This document shows, piece by piece, positions 1 through 4,666 of a DNA stretch of 5,923 bases; positions within the stretch are counted from its first letter, which is position 1, and each line of letters begins with the position of its first letter. The notes beneath the pieces are model-generated. The model was not told the DNA's origin, did no database searches, and worked only from the letters and a program-made list of their open reading frames with translations. Source of the stretch: Candidatus Thorarchaeota archaeon (GTDB lineage Archaea > Asgardarchaeota > Thorarchaeia > Thorarchaeales > Thorarchaeaceae); assembly GCA_030642465.1 (NCBI GenBank), contig DAOWNS010000123.1:1-5923 (forward strand), given 5' to 3'. Both the position numbers and the translations under genes were made by a program.

Positions 1-332
1 AGGAGTGATAATATCTCTTGAGTTGGACCTCCCTGGGCCTCAGCTTTCTTTTCGATGACTGAGAGCTTCGGGGGGGGGCGCTCTATTTTAGAGAGTCTTT
101 TCACTATCAAGCCCATGATGTTTGCGGTGGATGAGGGCATGCCTTCTGAAGTGGTAGCATCCTCCATCCATTTTCGGGTTCTCTTTAACCCCTGAGTCAG
201 TGAGTCCACTCTATCGGGGTCTACACTTCCTTCAATCTGGGAACTCAGCAGGAAATGAATTAGTGTAGAGTTCAATGTGGCAATCAAGAGGAGTCTATCA
301 ACCAGTTCATCCATCTGAAACGGTTCGCTCAA
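1..332 (-). CDS. Helical protein of unknown function, N-terminal part, third gene of the GTPase operon (runs off the window)
   Basis: The frame stays open from 332 to the window edge, giving the first 110 residues of a longer protein. I chose TTG at 332-330 because GGTGATC (minus strand, 341-335) matches the archaeal anti-Shine-Dalgarno complement, and its register puts the GGAGG-equivalent position about 7 nt before the TTG. The in-frame ATG at 314-312 has no comparable site. From TTG the protein begins M-S-E-P-F-Q-M-D-E-L. Residues 8-31 form a leucine-rich amphipathic helix (charged at its start, with N, S, T and H inside), which looks more like an interaction helix than a membrane span. 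A second helix lies near 38-58 and a third near 70-84. A PPP run follows (86-88), then a charged, Gln/Gly-containing linker. No signal peptide or catalytic motif is visible and I do not recognise the family. It starts 15 nt after the GTPase stop, so co-transcription is likely. A C9 run (78-70) lies inside the frame, so downstream residues depend on that count being right. Confidence 0.66.
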   Translation of the reverse strand, partial: MSEPFQMDELVDRLLLIATLNSTLIHFLLSSQIEGSVDPDRVDSLTQGLKRTRKWMEDATTSEGMPSSTANIMGLIVKRLSKIERPPPKLSVIEKKAEAQGGPTQEILSL

Positions 333-358
333 TTGATCACCATCCGCTCACTCAATTG
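323..358 (-). repeat. Short imperfect direct repeat across the GTPase stop / next-gene start junction
   Basis: On the minus strand CAATTGAGTGAGC (358-346) recurs as CAATTGAGCGAAC (335-323): 11 of 13 bases are identical and the copies start 23 nt apart. The first copy carries the GTPase TGA stop; the second carries the presumed TTG start. It may be a small tandem duplication that created or moved the initiation site, or it may be chance. Confidence 0.4.
335..341 (-). promoter_or_regulatory. Shine-Dalgarno site that decides the TTG start of the third operon gene
   Basis: The minus strand reads GGTGATC, followed by AA and then TTG. It is an exact 7-nt match to the 3' half of the extended SD consensus GGAGGTGATC, in the register expected for a start at 332. 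The ATG at 314 would sit more than 20 nt away. This favours the TTG start but does not prove it. Confidence 0.55.
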
Positions 359-1742
359 GTGCTGAGGCGTCCCCGGGGGTCATATAGTAGCTGAACAGTT
401 CTCTGAAATCAGCGATTGCACTGACGAGCTCCTTGCGAGTCGTACCCTTCGATCTCATGAACCAACTCTGCTTCAACGGAGATGGTCCACTGTGGAGATT
501 TACTAGTTGCGTGGCCTCGTTGATAATCTTGGTGAGTTCAGGTATCTTGGGCAAGCCTAGAAGCAGTAATAGGTCAGTGGGCGGGTCCTCGACGAAATGC
601 TGTACATAGCAGGGAGTTATTGCGGCTCCAGGTGCAATGAACTTGCTTAGTGCGTACTTGATGTGCATACCATACTCAGCTTTCGCAACGTGTTTTGGCC
701 CTGTTAGGACGTAATAGACGCTCTCAGCGTTTGGCTCTTCTCCAACGTCAGCGTAAGAGCATTCTTTGACAGCATAGTCAATCATTGTCATTAGCTGCTT
801 GGGCATGCTTCCTGCATCAGGAATTAGGCCGATATCCTTGTACAATGCTGGCACGACAACTGGGTCCAGCTTCCTGGCATAATCCGCAAGGTCCGTAGTT
901 GGGAACACATCCTTGTTAGGCTCGTATACGCCGGGCGAGAGCATTGCTTCGACGACTTCGATGGCTAGAGGGTTCACAAGCTCCACAAATGCCTGCTCGG
1001 TCCTCACATCAAGGTCTGCGGCTTCATCCAATGTTGAGGGCACCATCGTTTCTATCTGGTCGATGTTTGCGATGTCGACATCCAATTCTCTCTGAAGATA
1101 GTCCACGGTATCGGCCTTTCTTGATTGGATGATTCGCTTCAACATTGTACGATTGCTCAGGAGAATAGTCAAATCTGCTCCTCGTTCTTGTAGTTGTGCA
1201 CGAAGGAGTTTTGAAACGGCCCAGATGGAGTTCAGAGCTTCACTGGATTGGCCTTCAAATGGAAGAACACCAATCACATATACGAAGATGCGACGTCCTT
1301 CTTCTTCTTGGAACCTCTGTTTCAGAGCTTCGATGATGGCTGGTGTGCCTCCGCAGCCCGTACCTCCGCCAAGGCTGGTGAATATGCAGAACCCTGATAC
1401 GCCTTCAAACCCGAGATCTGCTAGCTGGTTGAAGATGATGTCCTTTGACTCCCGTACTGAATTGTATCCATCGATGAAGCGGCCCCCAACACCTATCTCA
1501 CTGGCGCCGTATAGGAGAGTGTTCTCCTTCGGTATACCATACTTCGATCGGACCTTGGTAATGTCTGCTCTGTCAGTGTTGATGAGCATGTAACCTCTAA
1601 CTCTAGACGGAAGCCGCTTATCTCGGCTTGTCTTCAGATATGATCCAACAATACTCGAACCACATTCACCAATTCCAATGGCGAATACTTCTGCGGCTCG
1701 TGTTTCCTCAGATTCAGCGTTTTGTCCTGTAAATCTCTGCAT
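348..1742 (-). CDS. Divergent tubulin/FtsZ-superfamily GTPase (non-canonical, 464 aa)
   Basis: This is a predicted GTP-binding, filament-forming cytoskeletal protein. Motifs appear in FtsZ/tubulin order: a T1-like loop GIGECGSS (23-30), NTD in the T2/T3 area (55-57), a T3-like glycine loop GASEIGVGGRF (79-89), the tubulin signature GGGTGCG (125-131), the PFEG segment after strand S6 (161-164), an FtsZ-PND-like SNRTML (196-201), and a T7-like PTTDLAD (281-287) whose first Asp probably matches the catalytic Asp of FtsZ NxDFAD. Oddities are Cys130 where Ser, Thr or Ala is usual, Thr in place of the T7 Asn, and about 40 extra residues between the PND-like motif and T7. It is longer than typical FtsZ or CetZ (roughly 350-400 aa). 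The tail ends SYYMTPGDASAPIE and lacks a recognisable FtsZ C-terminal partner-binding peptide. No membrane segment is seen. The ATG at 1742 has AGGAG 9 nt upstream. It follows the 898-aa helical gene by 18 nt, implying one operon. The superfamily call is firm; the subfamily (FtsZ-like, CetZ-like or a new clade) is unresolved. Confidence 0.88.
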   Translation of the reverse strand: MQRFTGQNAESEETRAAEVFAIGIGECGSSIVGSYLKTSRDKRLPSRVRGYMLINTDRADITKVRSKYGIPKENTLLYGASEIGVGGRFIDGYNSVRESKDIIFNQLADLGFEGVSGFCIFTSLGGGTGCGGTPAIIEALKQRFQEEEGRRIFVYVIGVLPFEGQSSEALNSIWAVSKLLRAQLQERGADLTILLSNRTMLKRIIQSRKADTVDYLQRELDVDIANIDQIETMVPSTLDEAADLDVRTEQAFVELVNPLAIEVVEAMLSPGVYEPNKDVFPTTDLADYARKLDPVVVPALYKDIGLIPDAGSMPKQLMTMIDYAVKECSYADVGEEPNAESVYYVLTGPKHVAKAEYGMHIKYALSKFIAPGAAITPCYVQHFVEDPPTDLLLLLGLPKIPELTKIINEATQLVNLHSGPSPLKQSWFMRSKGTTRKELVSAIADFRELFSYYMTPGDASAPIE

Positions 1743-1751
1743 GGATTCTTT

Positions 1752-1756
1752 CTCCT
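1752..1756 (-). promoter_or_regulatory. Shine-Dalgarno site of the tubulin-like GTPase gene
   Basis: The minus strand carries AGGAG 9 nt before the ATG at 1742, within the 18-nt gap after the TAG stop of the upstream gene (1763-1761). It supports this start and independent translation initiation within a shared transcript. Confidence 0.75.
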
Positions 1757-1760
1757 GAAG

Positions 1761-4457
1761 CTATCCTCGTTTGTCAACCATTGTTTCCGCGATTTCTCTC
1801 AGCGCCCAACCGAGGTATGAACTGATATCCTCTCTGCTGTAGGTTTCCTTAATCTTCCGAGTCGCGTCATCAATGAATTTGTTCCGATCATCTAGAGAAG
1901 CCGCTGGGCTGAAGCCAGCCATAAACATTTTCATTGATTTGTGCCATTCATTCATCTTGGTTGCTTTCCCAACCCAGCCCTCTCGCAATTCATCAATCTT
2001 GTTGAAATGTTGGATTGCCTCATCAAGGGTTTTAGATTTCTCCAGATTCTCTTCAGCTTCCTGAAGTTCCTTTAGAGGATAGATTATCTTACTGAATTTC
2101 GCAGGCTGACTTTCGTATACACGTGTTATTGTGGAGTAGTACTTGCTCTTATTCTTGAGATTCTCCAAATGTTTCTCTCCATCCTTCCGAGATATTCCCT
2201 GAACAATCGAGAGCATCTCATCTTGAATGGTTGCAAGAGTGAGACACACGTCAAGTGCTTCGTTCACGTGCTGGAACTCCGCAGAGAGCCGTTCCGGAAC
2301 CTTCTCCAGTAGCGTTTTCAGACGTTCCACGGTTTCAGGCATCCCTTGGTCTTCAAACAGCGTGATTGCACTCTTGAGCTGCTCGTATGATTCATTGGCT
2401 CTGTTCTTTATTTTGTCATGAACCTTCGATGATGTAGTGAGAGCCCTGATCCTGTCGAAATACTCGGCGGCATCTTCTAGCTCCTGAGGCGGCTTGGAGA
2501 TGATAGTGTCAAGAACTTTCAGTTCCTTCTTCAAGTCAACGCCAATCACTTCGGCGCGTCCGAATGATGTCTTTAGCTCCACCGTTTCCGCGTCAAGCGC
2601 CTCGATAACCTTCGCTGTAATCTTATGTTCATATAGCTCGACCATCTTGCGTGCAATCGCAGGAAGGCTGAATACTGTGTCAGCCGCGATGCTTACAGAG
2701 TTGAGCTCACCAATTGCTTCTTGTGCTTCCTTTGGAATTTCCACTCCTGCACCCATAAGCTTGGCCGCTGCAAGTCTAATCTTCACACCTAGGCGATAAC
2801 GGAGGTTCTCCAAGGCATCTTTTGCCTTGGCTAGAATAGCTTCTTTTGTGCTTCGCATTTCAGACCTTATCTCGCCAAATTCCTCCATCACTTCCATGCG
2901 AGCCTTAGCTTCATCGAGCTCGCTGATTATGGGCATGAAGATCTCTGCGTATGCAGGCTTGATTGTTTGCAGGTCTGATATTATTGCATCTATCTCTTGG
3001 CCTGCAGCATCTCGGAAGGTGCCTACTCCGCTCTCGACAGCCTTTCTGAGGTTCGCTAAGGATTCGAGGAGAAACACAGTACCACCTTCTAGTTCCTCGA
3101 CCTTTGGAGCTTTCTTGCTTAGCTGCGCATAGTCCAAGACTTTGTCTGCCGATGTTGCCAGTTCGTTGAACCTCGTGATATATGACCGGATCTGATCTGT
3201 GATGTTCTTGTTATACTCATCCACCATTGACTTGGCTTTGAGGTGAATCTTTATCATGCTGTCAATTTCAGCATGCTTCAGTTCTTTCTTGGAATCTGCA
3301 ACAAACTTGCGAACAGAGATGATGTCCTTGATGCCAGCATCATCAGGGAAGTTCGTTGCTTTCTCAACGTCGTTGAGGGCGTCTACAACCCTGTCCTTAA
3401 GCGATATCTTGACCTGTCCGCTCCATTCCACCATTTTCTGATATGCAGACAGAAGACTCGCGATATTATCAACTTCAGGGACAACATCTGGAGGTTGAGG
3501 AATAACATTTGAAGTTGTAGGAATCCCTCCTTCAACAATCTTGGCGGTGATTTCATGCTTCATGTTTATGATTCTATCTCGAAGCATATTTGACATTTTC
3601 AACCTCGCAGCGTCAAGTTGATTTTCAAGGCTGATTAGTGCGGTCAAGTTGTTTGCTTTGGATGAGTCCCTTGCGATCCCACGAAGCTGCTTCGTGAAAT
3701 CCATTGGGAGATCTAATCCAAGACGTGAGGAGGTTTCAACTGAGGTTTGCAATGACTCAACTTCTGTGATGAGTGAAACACTGAGCATCTTACTGACCTC
3801 ATCCTTGCGCCCATCAAGATAGGTTTCATCTAGCTTCAATTTCTCCATAATAGGAATCAGATCGACCATAGGCAGGTTGGCTACTTCGTCGATTGAGGAT
3901 GTTGTAGGTACCTCCCCTCTATCAATGGAAATATGTTTCTCATAGGTTTCGAGTGTCCTCTTGTTCTCGTCGAGCTTTCCTTTGACTTCCCTAACGAAAT
4001 CCTGATGAAGAGTCACATAATGCTGTGAGAACGTCTTCCCGTACTTGTACAGCGTTTCGAAGTCATCTATATCTCCTGCACCTATTGATGGAAAACTCAG
4101 TGATGCTAGCGTCTTTGTTTCAGCCGGTTTGAAATACTGAATGCGTGGCAGCATTGCAGCAAAGTCTCTCTGCTCTTTTCGAAAGATCTCTGCGAAGTCC
4201 CTGACCACTCTCATGAAGTCTTCTTTTATGTTCTTAGACGCTTTTTCAACCTGGCCAGAAATTTTCCTTTTCTTCAGCACGCTCAATCCTGAAGTATCGC
4301 TGAGGTCTTTGTCCAGGCCTGTCAGTTTCGCATATACATCATACAACTGGCGTACCTGTGGATCAGTCTGTTGTTCTGTGGATGGGTTGATTGTGGCTAA
4401 CATTCCTTTCATTTCAGAGAGTCTATCAAGTTCGCGCCGCCATGCGTGGATATCCAT
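1761..4457 (-). CDS. Large helical-repeat / coiled-coil protein (898 aa), candidate partner of the tubulin-like GTPase
   Basis: I do not recognise the family. The protein is almost entirely predicted helix, rich in Lys, Glu, Ala and Leu, with a single Cys (738) and no signal peptide or membrane segment, so it is probably cytoplasmic. Short Gly/Pro hinges interrupt the helices at a regular distance: GEVPTTSS (181), GLDLP (247), GGIPTTS (310), FPDDAG (370), IKPAY (499), GVEIP (571), GVDLK (639) and GMPE (705). The spacings are near 60-70 residues, with one position near 440 unclear. The segments HEITAKIVE (301-309) and HKITAKVIE (611-619) are near copies. This suggests tandem repeats of two or three helices, spectrin-like in plan rather than one long coiled-coil rod. 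The N-terminal ~120 and C-terminal ~130 residues keep the helical character, the latter with Trp-containing helices (828, 838, 884). ATG at 4457 is chosen because AGGAGG lies 7 nt upstream. As first gene of the operon, 18 nt before the GTPase, it may scaffold, crosslink or anchor its filaments; that role is inference only. Confidence 0.85.
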   Translation of the reverse strand: MDIHAWRRELDRLSEMKGMLATINPSTEQQTDPQVRQLYDVYAKLTGLDKDLSDTSGLSVLKKRKISGQVEKASKNIKEDFMRVVRDFAEIFRKEQRDFAAMLPRIQYFKPAETKTLASLSFPSIGAGDIDDFETLYKYGKTFSQHYVTLHQDFVREVKGKLDENKRTLETYEKHISIDRGEVPTTSSIDEVANLPMVDLIPIMEKLKLDETYLDGRKDEVSKMLSVSLITEVESLQTSVETSSRLGLDLPMDFTKQLRGIARDSSKANNLTALISLENQLDAARLKMSNMLRDRIINMKHEITAKIVEGGIPTTSNVIPQPPDVVPEVDNIASLLSAYQKMVEWSGQVKISLKDRVVDALNDVEKATNFPDDAGIKDIISVRKFVADSKKELKHAEIDSMIKIHLKAKSMVDEYNKNITDQIRSYITRFNELATSADKVLDYAQLSKKAPKVEELEGGTVFLLESLANLRKAVESGVGTFRDAAGQEIDAIISDLQTIKPAYAEIFMPIISELDEAKARMEVMEEFGEIRSEMRSTKEAILAKAKDALENLRYRLGVKIRLAAAKLMGAGVEIPKEAQEAIGELNSVSIAADTVFSLPAIARKMVELYEHKITAKVIEALDAETVELKTSFGRAEVIGVDLKKELKVLDTIISKPPQELEDAAEYFDRIRALTTSSKVHDKIKNRANESYEQLKSAITLFEDQGMPETVERLKTLLEKVPERLSAEFQHVNEALDVCLTLATIQDEMLSIVQGISRKDGEKHLENLKNKSKYYSTITRVYESQPAKFSKIIYPLKELQEAEENLEKSKTLDEAIQHFNKIDELREGWVGKATKMNEWHKSMKMFMAGFSPAASLDDRNKFIDDATRKIKETYSREDISSYLGWALREIAETMVDKRG

Positions 4458-4464
4458 GAGCCTT

Positions 4465-4470
4465 CCTCCT
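4465..4470 (-). promoter_or_regulatory. Strong Shine-Dalgarno site of the 898-aa helical protein gene
   Basis: The minus strand reads AGGAGG, 7 nt before the ATG at 4457. It is the strongest SD in the window and fixes the start codon with good confidence. Confidence 0.8.
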
Positions 4471-4500
4471 GATGTAGCGTAGCTTCAAATCGGTCTGTCG

Positions 4501-4508
4501 TTTTAAAA
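4501..4508 (-). promoter_or_regulatory. Candidate archaeal TATA box for the leftward operon
   Basis: TTTTAAAA lies about 47 nt upstream of the ATG at 4457. An archaeal TATA box directs initiation roughly 25 nt downstream, here near 4480, leaving a leader of about 22 nt that contains the AGGAGG site. The minus-strand bases just upstream (AGAACAG) are purine-rich, as expected for a BRE, but are not a clean match. The element is itself palindromic, so its direction is inferred from distance alone. Confidence 0.45.
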
Positions 4509-4524
4509 CTGTTCTGCGCTTAGC

Positions 4525-4532
4525 CCAATTGG
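4525..4532. repeat. 8-bp perfect palindrome CCAATTGG between the two promoters
   Basis: CCAATTGG is self-complementary and sits between the TATA-like elements at 4501-4508 and 4544-4549. A regulator bound here could touch both promoters. An 8-bp palindrome is common by chance, so the evidence is weak. Confidence 0.3.
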
Positions 4533-4543
4533 TTCTAGCTTGC

Positions 4544-4549
4544 ATATAC
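4544..4549 (+). promoter_or_regulatory. Candidate TATA-like element for the propeller gene
   Basis: ATATAC within GCATATACACT is the best TATA-like string in this direction. It would place initiation near 4570 and give a leader of about 95 nt containing three of the inverted repeats. No clear BRE is seen, and the element could also serve the minus strand (TGTATATG). Confidence 0.28.
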
Positions 4550-4564
4550 ACTAATTGTGTCTGT

Positions 4565-4579
4565 AGGTTGCTTGAACCT
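4565..4579 (+). repeat. Inverted repeat AGGTT-GCTTG-AACCT
   Basis: The 5-bp arms flank a 5-nt loop. The right arm overlaps another inverted repeat, GAAC-CT-GTTC (4574-4583), so the two pairings are mutually exclusive. The repeat lies at or near the predicted transcription start of the rightward gene, so it may be an operator or a small leader hairpin. Confidence 0.33.
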
Positions 4580-4587
4580 GTTCGATA

Positions 4588-4603
4588 CTAGCGGCCAAGC
4601 TAG
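4588..4603 (+). repeat. Inverted repeat CTAGC-GGCCAA-GCTAG
   Basis: Perfect 5-bp arms surround a 6-nt centre. A further CTAGC lies at 4535-4539, giving three copies of this half-site (two direct, one inverted) within about 70 bp. This fits a dimeric regulator site or a short leader hairpin; no known regulator is recognised. Confidence 0.35.
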
Positions 4604-4641
4604 AAACTGCCTTAAGTCATGCCACGTGAATTAGAATTCAA

Positions 4642-4653
4642 CTCCTATAGGAG
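4642..4653 (+). repeat. Perfect 12-bp palindrome CTCCTATAGGAG overlapping the SD of the propeller gene
   Basis: The sequence is self-complementary over 12 bp with no spacer. Its right half supplies the AGGAG that would act as SD for the ATG at 4667. In RNA the CUCC half could pair with the GGAG half of another transcript or be bound by protein; in DNA it could be an operator. Its position over the ribosome-binding site makes translational or transcriptional control plausible, but this is inference. Confidence 0.5.
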
Positions 4654-4658
4654 AGAGA
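4649..4658 (+). promoter_or_regulatory. Weakly placed Shine-Dalgarno site of the propeller gene
   Basis: AGGAGAGAGA precedes ATG 4667. The AGGAG part is 13 nt from the start, which is long; the GAGAG part (4653-4657) is 9 nt away. It favours ATG 4667 over the in-frame ATG at 4619, which has no SD before it. Confidence 0.5.
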
Positions 4659-4666
4659 CCAGTACA

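Larger units (their letters stand above)
4458..4666. promoter_or_regulatory. Divergent intergenic region shared by the GTPase operon and the propeller gene
   Basis: These 209 bp separate the two start codons. They contain TATA-like elements for both directions and a set of small inverted repeats (4525-4532, 4565-4579, 4588-4603, 4642-4653). No tRNA, obvious ncRNA or riboswitch was recognised. Sharing one regulatory region suggests the two units are co-regulated, but no known operator consensus was identified. The region shrinks to 161 bp if the propeller gene starts at the upstream in-frame ATG (4619). Confidence 0.6.

Noticed and set aside
240..311. Transmembrane helix at residues 8-31 of the third gene product
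   Set aside because: The segment holds Asp, Glu, Arg, Asn, Ser, Thr and His among its leucines and fits an amphipathic helix better than a membrane span.
1129..1593. Plus-strand open frame of 154 codons opposite the GTPase gene
   Set aside because: It lies wholly antisense to a gene with clear family motifs; composition is shadow-like (rich in Ser, Arg and Pro) and no SD was seen.
348..1742. Canonical cell-division FtsZ or CetZ assignment
   Set aside because: The Cys in the signature, substituted T7 Asn, extra ~40 residues and absent C-terminal peptide argue against naming it ftsZ or cetZ.
2494..3132. Two 101-codon plus-strand frames opposite the helical gene
   Set aside because: They are Ser/Ala-rich antisense shadows of Lys/Glu/Leu-rich helical coding sequence.
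4141..4482. Plus-strand open frame of 113 codons opposite the start of the 898-aa gene
   Set aside because: It is antisense to a well-supported coding region and to its SD, with no recognisable domain.
4530..4589. Bacterial sigma-70 promoter in the intergenic region
   Set aside because: TTG-type and TATA-type hexamers are present, but none pair at 16-18 bp spacing.
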